From a virus, in IMG/VR virus record IMGVR_UViG_3300031840_000582, positions 1 through 64,000 of that record: a stretch of 64,000 bases of DNA; one strand, 5' to 3'. The notes beneath the pieces are model-generated. The model was not told the origin of the DNA. It made no database searches and worked only from the letters and a program-made list of their open reading frames with translations. The position numbers were made by a program, and so were the translations under genes. Positions 21,432-29,335 of this stretch are shown here, in pieces (the stretch's first letter is position 1; each line of letters begins with the position of its first letter).

Positions 21432-22336
21432 TTAAGAATGTTCTTGGCCGAAGCTACAACGCTGGCCACGAGCATCTGTTTCATTGTCCGTTCTGCAAAC
21501 ATCACAAGATGAAGTTGTCTGTGAATGTGGACAAGTCTGCGTTCAAGTGTTGGATCTGTGATAAGTCAGGTCGTGATCTAGGATACATTGTTCGTAAATT
21601 TGGAACACGCCAAGATCGTGACGAATGGTTGAAGTACGAAGACCGAGTGGAGATCACCGACTTTGACTTCCTGTTTGCAGAGCCTGAGACGCCCTCTGAG
21701 CAGCGCGTCGATCTACCCAAGGACTTGGTTACCCTAACGGGTAGCAAGCCCTCTATGACCTCACAGATCGCTTTAAATTACTTGTCTAAGCGTGGCATCA
21801 CTAAACATGACATCCTCAAGTGGAAGATTGGCTACTGTCCCGATGGAGAATATGGTGGTCGTATTGTGATTCCATCATTTAACGAAAATGGCTACGCAAA
21901 TTATTTTGTTGCTCGCTCTTATGGTGACGCTTGGCCAAGATATAAGAACCCGCCTGCAAGTCGCGATATTATTTTCAATGAATTGTATGTAAATTGGGAT
22001 GAAGACATAATTATAGTAGAGGGGGTATTTGACGCAATAAAGGCTGGTAATGCTATTCCTCTTCTTGGATCAACGCTTCGCGAATCTTCTGCTCTTTTTC
22101 AGGCCATTGTTAAAAATGGTAACACTGTTTATTTGGCTTTGGACGAAGATGCATCCAAAAAGACACGCTCTATCGCTCGACTGTTGCTTAAGTACGGAGT
22201 AAAAGTTTATGAAATTGATACAAGTGGCGTTGAAGATGTTGGAAGTATGTCTAAAAACGAGTTCCAAAGTCGTAAAAACGATGCGGCGATTGTGGAAAAA
22301 GATAACTATTTATTGCAAAGGCTTTTTGCGATCTAA
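21407..22336 (+). CDS. DnaG-type DNA primase
   Basis: The 309-residue product combines an N-terminal zinc ribbon (C27-x2-C30, H32/H33, C48-x2-C51) with a TOPRIM domain. The TOPRIM Glu lies in IIIVEGVFDAI (about residue 205) and the DxD-like acidic pair in LALDEDA (about residue 246). This is the primase layout that makes RNA primers for lagging-strand synthesis. It is shorter than bacterial DnaG and lacks a visible helicase-binding domain, like T4 gp61-type primases. A GGGGG ribosome site precedes the ATG, which lies inside the resolvase gene. No replicative helicase is seen in this window. Confidence 0.85.
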   Translation: MREEKLKIIKNVLGRSYNAGHEHLFHCPFCKHHKMKLSVNVDKSAFKCWICDKSGRDLGYIVRKFGTRQDRDEWLKYEDRVEITDFDFLFAEPETPSEQRVDLPKDLVTLTGSKPSMTSQIALNYLSKRGITKHDILKWKIGYCPDGEYGGRIVIPSFNENGYANYFVARSYGDAWPRYKNPPASRDIIFNELYVNWDEDIIIVEGVFDAIKAGNAIPLLGSTLRESSALFQAIVKNGNTVYLALDEDASKKTRSIARLLLKYGVKVYEIDTSGVEDVGSMSKNEFQSRKNDAAIVEKDNYLLQRLFAI

Positions 22337-22348
22337 GAGGAACAAGCT

Positions 22349-23626
22349 ATGAGAATTATACTAGAGAACTGGAATGAGTTTATTAATGAAGCCAACAAGG
22401 AATCAGAAGCCCAGCGCGCCGTCAACAATTTAAAACTAGAGCCTAAGCAAGCTGAAGCAGCTCTTGCCATGTTGCAGGGCGAAAAGTCTCAACTTGAAGA
22501 AGGGGTGATGGATTCAATTAATAGTCTAGTTAAAAGATATGGCAAGCGAGCGATTATGGCCGCTCTTGCAGCGTCACTTTCTGCTGGTGCTGTCCTTCCT
22601 AAAGATGCCTACGCTTCTGGTGGCGAGTATAATGTTGATACTGATGCGGATGCTGCTGCTCAAGTAATGGACACTGGGTCAGAGCAGGCCGTGGACGCAG
22701 CCGCTGCTCTTGGTTTTGTTAGCACATATGTAGACCTCAAAATCGAAAAAGGAGCAGACCGAGTGGATACGAACCTTAAGTTTGCCCCTATCATGGATGC
22801 TTTGGCAAAAGCAAAAGGCGGCGATATGTCTGCTTATAAATCTCTTAGTAGCAAAAACAAGTCAATGTATGATTTCTTTATGGGTAAAGTAAAAGACATG
22901 AAAACAAAAGATGCAAAAGCCTATGATGGATATTCAGCTTTGGGAGCTGGAACAAAAGTATCACAGAAGGGATTACAGGAGAACACTGCAATGAGACTTA
23001 CAAAGAAACAGTTAAAACAAATTATTAAAGAAGAGCTTCAAAAAGCTATGAATGAAGTATCAGAAAAAGAAGTTGTGAAGATGGCCCAGAAGATGGCTCC
23101 TAATGCTCCTAGTACGCCTGTTAAGGAAAAAGGACAGGAGGCAATTTCATTGCTCTTACAAGATCCAAAGATCCGAAATATTGTTGGTGGCATAGTCGCA
23201 GACATAGCAAATAGCGGAGACTCAGAAAATGTCATGTCTGAGGACAAGGAAGGTGGTAGTGCAGCAGCAAGCCTTCTCTCTCTAGGGACGTTTGGCGCGC
23301 CTATGTTATATATGGCCATGGGCTCTCCCGGCTATACTGCTCTTCTAAACTATCTGGGTGGCGATGCCTTGGCAGCAAACCTTTCTGTTCAGCTTGGCAT
23401 ACCCCTCGCAGCGCTAGCTACTGCGTTAATCGCTGGCATGGGCGCTGCGGCATACAAAGATATTATGGATCCTAATGTTGACACAATTGTGGGACCATAC
23501 AACGCAGAAGATTTCTCTGATTTGAAGATACCATACAAGCCTGATGGATCTGCCCCAACGCAAGGTATTGGTCGTAACATTTTTGGCGACCCACAGGTAC
23601 AGCCTCTAAGAACAAGGAAAAAATAA
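22349..23626 (+). CDS. Putative internal head protein carrying two targeting tags (425 aa)
   Basis: The start is ATG after AAGAGGAAC. The N-terminus RIILENWNEFINEA resembles the capsid-targeting peptide of T4 internal proteins, which is cut after an I/L-x-E motif by the prohead protease; FINE|A fits. A hydrophobic stretch (IMAALAASLSAGAVL, about residues 71-85) follows. At residue 215 a second tag appears (MRLTKKQLKQIIKEE), with its own AGGAG. The C-terminal half has two hydrophobic segments (FGAPMLYMAMGSPGYTALL and LGIPLAALATALIAGMGAA). No enzyme motif was seen. It may be two ancestral genes joined, and may make two products. Ejected or internal capsid role is inferred. Confidence 0.55.
   Translation: MRIILENWNEFINEANKESEAQRAVNNLKLEPKQAEAALAMLQGEKSQLEEGVMDSINSLVKRYGKRAIMAALAASLSAGAVLPKDAYASGGEYNVDTDADAAAQVMDTGSEQAVDAAAALGFVSTYVDLKIEKGADRVDTNLKFAPIMDALAKAKGGDMSAYKSLSSKNKSMYDFFMGKVKDMKTKDAKAYDGYSALGAGTKVSQKGLQENTAMRLTKKQLKQIIKEELQKAMNEVSEKEVVKMAQKMAPNAPSTPVKEKGQEAISLLLQDPKIRNIVGGIVADIANSGDSENVMSEDKEGGSAAASLLSLGTFGAPMLYMAMGSPGYTALLNYLGGDALAANLSVQLGIPLAALATALIAGMGAAAYKDIMDPNVDTIVGPYNAEDFSDLKIPYKPDGSAPTQGIGRNIFGDPQVQPLRTRKK
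22991..23626 (+). other. Possible internal translation start giving a separate 211-residue protein
   Basis: An ATG at 22991 lies in frame in the gene starting at 22349 and is preceded by AGGAG at a 9-base gap. The peptide from there begins with the same tag as the proteins encoded at 23628, 24326 and 24640. Just upstream, GLQE|NTAM would also fit a prohead-protease cut, so the split could be translational or proteolytic. Confidence 0.4.
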
Positions 23627-23627
23627 A

Positions 23628-24329
23628 ATGAGACTTACCAAATCACATCTAAAGCAAATTATTAAAGAAGAATCTCAAGCTGTTTTGGCAGAGAGGTGGG
23701 AACTACAACGTCAGCGTTCCATCATGCTTGCTGAGTCAAAACGGATTGATAATTTGCACGAGATTAGCCTTTCAGATGTAGCCAGTTTTGCTAAGAATGA
23801 GCTTCCTCATCTCGCACTAGATGTGGCCGGTCTAATTCCGGGCTTTGGAGAAGGGGCCGATTTGGCCAATGCTGGCCTATACATTAGCAAGGGCGAATAC
23901 TTTATGGCAGCTTTGTCTCTTCTATCAATGATCCCAGCGGTGGGAGATGTTGTAGGAAAGGGCGGAAAGTTCTTGACAAAGTTTGGCGATGACGCTGGAA
24001 AGGCGTCAAAGTATTTGGGTGGGTTACTTAAAAAGTACATGCCACAAATTCAAAAGCTATTGAAGACACTTAAGGACAACCCAGTTGTCGGGCCTCATGT
24101 TGACGACATCCTGCGTGCAGTCACAAAATATATTGACGACGCTGCTGAGGTCGGAGCGAAGGCAGGCAAAGAAACACTTCAAAGACTCCAGCAGGCGATT
24201 CAGACCAGACCAGTTAAGCCGATTGAAGGTGGTACTTTGAAGAAATTAGCTGTTCGCACAAAGGCAAGAAAAGATCGCGAGAAAGCGGCCTCGGCACTTC
24301 AAGGCAGAGAACAGGAGGCAGCAGAGTGA
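23628..24329 (+). CDS. Tagged putative internal head protein with pretoxin-like hydrophobic domain (233 aa)
   Basis: The gene begins one base after the previous stop. It opens with MRLTKSHLKQIIKEE, the shared tag. Residues about 65-110 (LDVAGLIPGFGEGADLANAG, then SLLSMIPAVGDVVGKGGKF) form a Gly-rich hydrophobic hairpin. That pattern resembles the pretoxin segments of polymorphic toxins and other membrane-inserting helices. The remainder is a Lys-rich amphipathic helix region. Together the tag and hydrophobic module suggest a protein packed in the head and delivered with DNA, perhaps interacting with the host membrane. That is a hypothesis. The stop overlaps the next start (GTGA). Confidence 0.5.
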   Translation: MRLTKSHLKQIIKEESQAVLAERWELQRQRSIMLAESKRIDNLHEISLSDVASFAKNELPHLALDVAGLIPGFGEGADLANAGLYISKGEYFMAALSLLSMIPAVGDVVGKGGKFLTKFGDDAGKASKYLGGLLKKYMPQIQKLLKTLKDNPVVGPHVDDILRAVTKYIDDAAEVGAKAGKETLQRLQQAIQTRPVKPIEGGTLKKLAVRTKARKDREKAASALQGREQEAAE

Positions 24330-24601
24330 TTCTTAATGAACAAACACTCAAGCGAATCATAAAAGAAGAGCTAGTAACTGTTCAGTTACGGCTGTTACAA
24401 GAGAACCCTGCATTGCTAACCAAGTTTGTACCTATGATTCAAAAGCTTGCACCGCAAATTCAAGATCTTGGCCCTGCGATTGAACAGTATGGTCCCGTGA
24501 TGACCCAGCTAATTAGCATGGTTAAGGATCTAGATGATGAGAAGTTACAGCAAGTCATGAGCCTTGTGGCAAGTGTAGGCCAATTAGGCAAAGACGACTG
24601 A
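24326..24601 (+). CDS. Small tagged putative internal head protein (91 aa)
   Basis: The start is GTG, coupled to the preceding TGA as GTGA, with AGGAGG upstream. The N-terminus MILNEQTLKRIIKEE is a variant of the shared tag, with the I-K-E site for the prohead protease. The rest is a regular amphipathic helix series (MIQKLAPQIQDLGPAIEQYG) without Cys or catalytic residues. Its position in a run of four tagged genes is the main evidence for a virion-internal role. Confidence 0.5.
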   Translation: MILNEQTLKRIIKEELVTVQLRLLQENPALLTKFVPMIQKLAPQIQDLGPAIEQYGPVMTQLISMVKDLDDEKLQQVMSLVASVGQLGKDD

Positions 24602-24639
24602 TATACAATATAGTTCAGAATACTAAAGGAATAATAAAG

Positions 24640-24984
24640 ATGCAAATTACCAAAGAAAGGCTCAAACAAATTATTAGAGAAGAAATGGAAGTCACGCTCA
24701 CCAATGAAGAGGCTGGTGAACTATTTGGCGAAGAAGTACAGCAACAGCTTGACGAAGTAGATATGTCTTCCATGGTAGACCCACAGCTCATGGAAATCGT
24801 CGCAGGCCTTTTCAAGATGGGCGTGAACATTGGTTTACCCTTAGTAATCGCCGCACTTTCTCGTATGGGATACGAGGGTATCGCATCAGCTTTGTCACAA
24901 GAGCCAATGGCACGCAAGGACAAAAATTTCCTTATGAATTACATCCAGCAAGAACTCGAAGGATATAAAGAATTCGATAAATAA
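24640..24984 (+). CDS. Small tagged putative internal head protein (114 aa)
   Basis: AAAGGA precedes the ATG. The protein starts MQITKERLKQIIREE, again the shared tag with an I-x-E cut site. An acidic linker follows, then a hydrophobic helix (LFKMGVNIGLPLVIAALSRM, about residues 57-76) that could span or insert into a membrane, then a short polar end. It closes the four-gene tagged cluster. A perfect sigma70-type promoter begins 4 bases after its stop and separates it from the nuclease-ATPase gene. Confidence 0.5.
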   Translation: MQITKERLKQIIREEMEVTLTNEEAGELFGEEVQQQLDEVDMSSMVDPQLMEIVAGLFKMGVNIGLPLVIAALSRMGYEGIASALSQEPMARKDKNFLMNYIQQELEGYKEFDK

Positions 24985-24987
24985 TCC

Positions 24988-25016
24988 TTGACAGCAGAGC
25001 TGCTGCGTGTTATAAT
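24988..25016 (+). promoter_or_regulatory. Perfect sigma70-type promoter
   Basis: TTGACA (24988-24993), a 17-base spacer and TATAAT (25011-25016) match the host consensus at all 12 positions. It lies just before the Mre11/Rad50-like fusion gene. Transcription would begin near 25022-25024, leaving a very short leader. This marks the gene as early or middle, read by host RNA polymerase. Confidence 0.85.
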
Positions 25017-25031
25017 ATATTATAAATTCAA

Positions 25032-28000
25032 GTGGGGGTAAACTTGAAGTTTGCACATATCGCGGATACACACATCCGCAATTATAAGTATCATAAAGAA
25101 TATCGAGCTATCTTCGATCAAATTTATGACCGATTGAAAAAAGAGAAAGTTGACTACATTGTACATTGTGGCGACTTAGCACATACAAAAACACAACTTT
25201 CTCCTGAATATTTTGATTTGGCTGCATCGTTCCTGAGTAATCTTGCGGACATTGCGCCTACCTATATCATTCTTGGAAACCATGATGGCAACCTTAAGAA
25301 CGAGCACAGGCAGGATGCAATTACGCCTATTGCAAAGGCACTAAACCATCCAAATCTACATCTCTTGCGAGACGCAGGCGAGACTGTGCTAAGCGATGAC
25401 TTAGCATTTAATGTTCTATCTGTGTTCGATGAGGAGAATTGGGTCAAGCCATCCAGCGACGAACGTATCAATATCGCGCTGTATCACGGTTCTGTATCAG
25501 GCGTTAAGACTGACACAGGCTGGGTGATGACACATGGCGACCACCCAATCGAAGTCTTTGAGGGACATGATTATGTGTTCCTTGGAGATATTCACAAAAC
25601 GAACCAGATCCTTGATGATGAGGGTCGGGTAAGGTATCCGGGCTCCACTGTTCAACAGAACTTTGGTGAGACAGATGACAAAGGATTCTTGCTGTGGAAC
25701 ATCCAAAGCAAAGATGACTTTACTTGTGACCACATCGTAATTCCGAATCCCAAGCCTTTTATAACAATAAATCTAACCCCCACCGGGCGCATGCCCAAAG
25801 GCTTATCTGTTAAAAAGGGATCGCGTTTACGACTTGTGTCTAACAATAATTTGTCTCTTGAAGCGATGCGGAAGGCAGTAGATGTCGCAAAACAACGCTT
25901 CAAGCCCGATACCATATCGTTTCTTAACCGCGCCGCTGGGGAGCGTGGCAACGTTGAAGAAATCACCGATAGTATTCATCAGGATGATATGCGTAACCCG
26001 CAGATTCAAGAGGAATTAATTCGTGAGTATCTGGTAGACTACCAAGTTACCGAAAGCTTGATGAAGAAGGTACTAGACCTAAACTCACTATACATCAAGA
26101 AAGCCGAAGAAAGCGAAGAAATTTCTAGAAACATTAAGTGGCGTATTGGTGAGCTACAATGGGATAATTTGTTTAACTACGGAGACAGCAATCGAATTGA
26201 CTTTGCTCGTCTGAACGGAACTGTTGGTATCTTTGGAAAGAATTATTCTGGCAAGTCCAGTATTATTGATAGCTTATTGTATACAATTTTTAATACAACT
26301 TCCAAGAACGAGCGTAAGAACGTAAATATTATCAACCAGAACAAAGAAGATGGTTCAGGCGAAGTGGTCATCAACATTGGTGATGAACAATATTACATCC
26401 GACGAAGCTCGTCTAAATACACAAAGCGACTCAAGGGGGTCGAGACTCTTGAAGCAAAAACCGATCTTGACTTTTTCAAGATTGATGCGAACGGAGAAAA
26501 GGTAAGTTTAAATGGACTCACAAGAAACGACACAGACAGAAACATCAGAAAGGTATTCGGATCCATTGATGACTTTCTACTCACTAGTTTGTCTAGCCAG
26601 TTGGATAGTCTTTCCTTTATTAGGGAAGGCAGCACAAAACGGAAGGAAATCTTGGCAAAGTTTCTCGACTTGGAGATCTTCGAAAAGAAATTCAAACTAG
26701 CAAAAGACGATGCTGCTGATATGAAGGGTGCTCTTCGACGCTTGGAAGGCAGGGAGTATGACGCCGAGATCGAAGCAGCAGAGCAAGAGCATGCTCAATG
26801 TGAAGAGAACCTAGAAGAACAGCAGTCTGTTTGCGAGACTCTCAGAAACGAAATATCCAAATTAGTTTCTGGCATTGAAGAAGTAGATCGTATGATCGAT
26901 TCTATCCCAGCGGAAATGATTGATATCGTAAACGTTAAGGCTGAACTAGTGCGTAAGCGTTCCTTGTTAGAGAGAACACAGAATAGTCTAAAAAATAACA
27001 AGACAAATTTACAAGAGAAAGAAGCACTCGTTGAGAAAATTGAAGAGTTTCTAGACAACTATGATATTGAAGACTTAATTAAGAAGCAAAGCGATTCAAG
27101 CAATCTCTGGAATCGGATCAATGATTTGCGAGCGGAGCTTGAACGAATTGATAAAAAGGCCTCGTCCCTAAACGACCCTGAGTTTCTAAGAGGTTGTAAG
27201 TGTCTTCGTGAAGCAGAGGACGCACTGGCTAAGAAGCCAGAGGTTCAAGAGAAGATCGATATATTTACCACTGAGCACCGTGCGATGGACCCGGAGGGTG
27301 TAGACAAGAAGGTGGAGCAATATAACTCTTTGGTTGCTAAGAAAGACCAAACTCAGAGAGATATTACCAACACACAATTGCTAATCGCTCAGAATGAAAA
27401 TTCTATGAGTAGCCTAATCTCTGATATCGAAGCTTTGGAGGAAAAAGAATCTTCTTACGAAGATAACAAAGAAGCGATTGAAAACTTAGAAGCTCTGCTG
27501 GCACAGAAGCAAGAGAGTGAGTCTGCTCTACAAGACCGTGAAACAAAGCTACAAGCTTGTGAAAAAGAGATTGTTACCCATCATCGTCTTGTTGGTTCGT
27601 TAGAGCAGAAGGTGCTAAATATCAAAGAACAAAAGCAAGAGTACATTGATCTTCGTGAGCAGTTTGCGGCATATGATCTATACATGCGCTGTATGCACCC
27701 TAATGGTATTGCTTATGATGTCATTAAAAAGAAGCTGCCGGTTATCAATCAAGAGATTGCGAAGGTTCTCGCCAACCTCACTACCTTTGAGGTTCTTTTT
27801 GAAGAAGAGGGAAATAAGCTAGATATCTTTATCAAGCACCCAAGCCATGACCCTCGACCGCTATCAATGGCATCTGGGGCAGAGAAAACAATGGCTGCAA
27901 TGGCGATTCGTTTGGCTTTCCTAGCCGTATCTAATTTACCAACCAGCGATATCATGGTTCTGGACGAGCCGGGTACTGCTTTAGATGAAGAACATTTGCA

Positions 28001-28142
28001 GTCCTTTACGCAGCTTCTTGACATGATTAAGGCACATTTCAAGACCATTTTGCTAATCTCGCACCTTGACTCTTTGAAAGATGTTGTAGATTCAACACTT
28101 GACATTTCTAAGAAACAAGGTTATGCTTATATAAATCAGTAA
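25032..28142 (+). CDS. Fused SbcD/Mre11-like nuclease and SbcC/Rad50-like ATPase
   Basis: One 1,036-residue chain carries both halves of the recombination nuclease that T4 encodes as gp47 and gp46. The N-terminal phosphoesterase has ADTHI (Asp12), HCGD (45-48), LGNHD (near 82-86), an ALYHGS histidine and LGDIH. The ABC-type ATPase follows: Walker A GKNYSGKS (402-409, Lys408), a long Glu/Lys-rich coiled coil (about 560-880), signature MASGAEKTMA near 947, and Walker B MVLDEPG (Asp978, Glu979). The zinc hook is atypical: C722-K-C724 instead of CxxC. A GTG at 25032 opens the frame, but TTG at 25044, after GGGGG and better placed from the promoter, may be the true start. Likely role: end resection in recombination-dependent replication. 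Confidence 0.9.
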   Translation: MGVNLKFAHIADTHIRNYKYHKEYRAIFDQIYDRLKKEKVDYIVHCGDLAHTKTQLSPEYFDLAASFLSNLADIAPTYIILGNHDGNLKNEHRQDAITPIAKALNHPNLHLLRDAGETVLSDDLAFNVLSVFDEENWVKPSSDERINIALYHGSVSGVKTDTGWVMTHGDHPIEVFEGHDYVFLGDIHKTNQILDDEGRVRYPGSTVQQNFGETDDKGFLLWNIQSKDDFTCDHIVIPNPKPFITINLTPTGRMPKGLSVKKGSRLRLVSNNNLSLEAMRKAVDVAKQRFKPDTISFLNRAAGERGNVEEITDSIHQDDMRNPQIQEELIREYLVDYQVTESLMKKVLDLNSLYIKKAEESEEISRNIKWRIGELQWDNLFNYGDSNRIDFARLNGTVGIFGKNYSGKSSIIDSLLYTIFNTTSKNERKNVNIINQNKEDGSGEVVINIGDEQYYIRRSSSKYTKRLKGVETLEAKTDLDFFKIDANGEKVSLNGLTRNDTDRNIRKVFGSIDDFLLTSLSSQLDSLSFIREGSTKRKEILAKFLDLEIFEKKFKLAKDDAADMKGALRRLEGREYDAEIEAAEQEHAQCEENLEEQQSVCETLRNEISKLVSGIEEVDRMIDSIPAEMIDIVNVKAELVRKRSLLERTQNSLKNNKTNLQEKEALVEKIEEFLDNYDIEDLIKKQSDSSNLWNRINDLRAELERIDKKASSLNDPEFLRGCKCLREAEDALAKKPEVQEKIDIFTTEHRAMDPEGVDKKVEQYNSLVAKKDQTQRDITNTQLLIAQNENSMSSLISDIEALEEKESSYEDNKEAIENLEALLAQKQESESALQDRETKLQACEKEIVTHHRLVGSLEQKVLNIKEQKQEYIDLREQFAAYDLYMRCMHPNGIAYDVIKKKLPVINQEIAKVLANLTTFEVLFEEEGNKLDIFIKHPSHDPRPLSMASGAEKTMAAMAIRLAFLAVSNLPTSDIMVLDEPGTALDEEHLQSFTQLLDMIKAHFKTILLISHLDSLKDVVDSTLDISKKQGYAYINQ
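28099..28127 (+). promoter_or_regulatory. Sigma70-type promoter candidate
   Basis: TTGACA (28099-28104), 17 bases, then TATGCT (28122-28127) lie in the last codons of the nuclease-ATPase gene, 39 bases before the ATG at 28166. The -35 hexamer and spacing are perfect; the -10 matches 4 of 6. Confidence 0.4.
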
Positions 28143-28151
28143 CTATTTATC
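28142..28151 (+). promoter_or_regulatory. ACTATTTATC promoter-like motif
   Basis: This copy of the recurring motif overlaps the stop codon region of the previous gene. It sits 24 bases before the ATG at 28166, with TAGGAG between, nearly the same spacing as at 16850. Confidence 0.45.
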
Positions 28152-28165
28152 CTATAGGAGTCGTA

Positions 28166-28354
28166 ATGACGTCGGAACAATTAAATCAAGCACTACAAGT
28201 GCTCGTAAATGCTATCACCATTGCACAAAAGCGAGGCACATACACATTACAGGAATCAGCAGCAATTTACGCCGCTATCCAGTCATTCAATGAGATGCAG
28301 CCAAGCACAACTGATAATGGTACGGTAGAAACAAACGAAGTGGAGGAAACATGA
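28166..28354 (+). CDS. Small hypothetical protein (62 aa)
   Basis: TAGGAG precedes the ATG and the stop overlaps the next start (ATGA). The sequence is a short helical domain (QALQVLVNAITIAQKRGTY) with an acidic, Thr-rich tail and no membrane segment. I have seen similar small proteins near terminase genes of related phages but know no function. Operon position with a holin-like gene suggests a lysis or late regulatory role, which is only positional. Confidence 0.5.
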   Translation: MTSEQLNQALQVLVNAITIAQKRGTYTLQESAAIYAAIQSFNEMQPSTTDNGTVETNEVEET

Positions 28355-28542
28355 ACATGATTAAAGGAGCAGTTGATAAAACTCTAGAAAAAGTTGTATC
28401 ACGAAAGCTACTTGTCTGGGCAACTGCAACTGGCCTCGCTGCCAGCGGCTTCTTGACCAGCGGAGATTGGGTTACAATCTCAGCCCTTTATCTTGGTGGC
28501 CAAGCGGTCATCGATGCTGTTGTTAAGTTAAAAAGCGCATGA
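28351..28542 (+). CDS. Small membrane protein, holin candidate (63 aa)
   Basis: The 63 residues hold two hydrophobic helices: LLVWATATGLAASGF (about 20-34) and WVTISALYLGGQAVIDAVV (about 40-58), split by a TSGD turn. The ends are charged. Size, two membrane segments and the downstream coiled-coil membrane proteins fit a holin that would make the inner-membrane hole for lysis. No endolysin is nearby in this window. The start (GGAGG upstream) and the stop both overlap neighbours by 4 bases, so the cassette is co-translated. It could also be an unrelated small membrane protein. Confidence 0.45.
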   Translation: MNMIKGAVDKTLEKVVSRKLLVWATATGLAASGFLTSGDWVTISALYLGGQAVIDAVVKLKSA

Positions 28543-28919
28543 TGAAGGGAACTTTTAGATTTCTAATCGCCCACTGGAAGGAGGTCGCTCTAGCTTTGCT
28601 GCTATTTGCGGTCTCCTTCCTATGGTGGCGTGATCACAAGGGCTTGATCGATGCGTATGATGCGTCTGTCGAGAGCTATGAAGTAAGAATTAAGGAACTA
28701 AAGCAGAGTCACGAACGCGAGACTGAGCGCAAGGCAGAGGCTCTGGAACAATATAAAGCCAAGATGGCGGAACTTGAAACAGAGTATTTCGAGTATAAGC
28801 AAGCTATCGAAGAGGCAAAGAAAGAGCGCGTGAGGGACTTTGTGACCTTACGACAAGAAGATCCTAATAAATTGATTGTAGAGATTGAGGCGAAGTTTGG
28901 TTTTGAGCACGTTGATTAA
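28539..28919 (+). CDS. Membrane-anchored coiled-coil protein, Rz/i-spanin candidate (126 aa)
   Basis: An N-terminal transmembrane helix (VALALLLFAVSFLWW, about 16-30) is followed by about 75 residues of charged coiled coil (Glu/Lys/Arg-rich). This is the topology of inner-membrane spanins, which bridge to the outer membrane in the last step of Gram-negative lysis. It directly follows the holin candidate and overlaps the next gene, also usual in spanin pairs. No sequence-level Rz match can be claimed. Two adjacent ATG codons (28539, 28542) are possible starts. Confidence 0.45.
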   Translation: MMKGTFRFLIAHWKEVALALLLFAVSFLWWRDHKGLIDAYDASVESYEVRIKELKQSHERETERKAEALEQYKAKMAELETEYFEYKQAIEEAKKERVRDFVTLRQEDPNKLIVEIEAKFGFEHVD

Positions 28920-29334
28920 AGTATTATTTTTATTTTTCTTGATGATCCCCACGGCTCATGGTGGCGAGGGTAAATTTACTCTTGTTCCTAAGGGCGGGGT
29001 TGTTCGGTTTGAAGCCACCTGTTTCGACACTGAAGCAACAGCCAAATTGTTAGCTTGGAAAGAATTTCTATCAGAAGAATACAAAGCTAAATGCGAAATG
29101 GAAAAGCAAAAGATTGTTCTAGATTCAGAACTTGTTATACAGAACATGCAAATTACGTTGGACGAAACACAGGTCCGATATCAGGTAGAGATTGACACTA
29201 GAGATCAAGAGATCGAAAAGCTCAGAGAGATAATTAAGAAAAGCAAAAAAATTAATATCCCACTAGCTGTAGCGGGAAGTGTTGTTGCAGGTGTCGCCAT
29301 TGGTTTTGGTGCATATCATATAGCGAGTAGGTGA
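28903..29334 (+). CDS. Exported coiled-coil protein with C-terminal membrane segment, spanin-like candidate
   Basis: The N-terminus reads as a signal peptide (STLIKVLFLFFLMIPTAHG). A periplasmic-type Glu/Lys coiled coil and a C-terminal helix (IPLAVAGSVVAGVAIGFGAY) follow. This layout resembles a one-piece spanin, but there is no lipobox cysteine. It begins inside the preceding gene in another frame. The start is uncertain: TTG at 28903 fits the signal peptide, TTG at 28885 or 28912 is possible, and none has a strong ribosome site. With 28351 and 28539 it forms a plausible lysis cassette. Alternatively it is a membrane protein of unrelated role. Confidence 0.45.
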   Translation: MSTLIKVLFLFFLMIPTAHGGEGKFTLVPKGGVVRFEATCFDTEATAKLLAWKEFLSEEYKAKCEMEKQKIVLDSELVIQNMQITLDETQVRYQVEIDTRDQEIEKLREIIKKSKKINIPLAVAGSVVAGVAIGFGAYHIASR

Positions 29335-29335
29335 A

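Noticed and set aside
28903-29334. Classical Rz1 lipoprotein
   Set aside because: Signal peptide present but no lipobox cysteine and the protein is far longer than Rz1; kept only as spanin-like.
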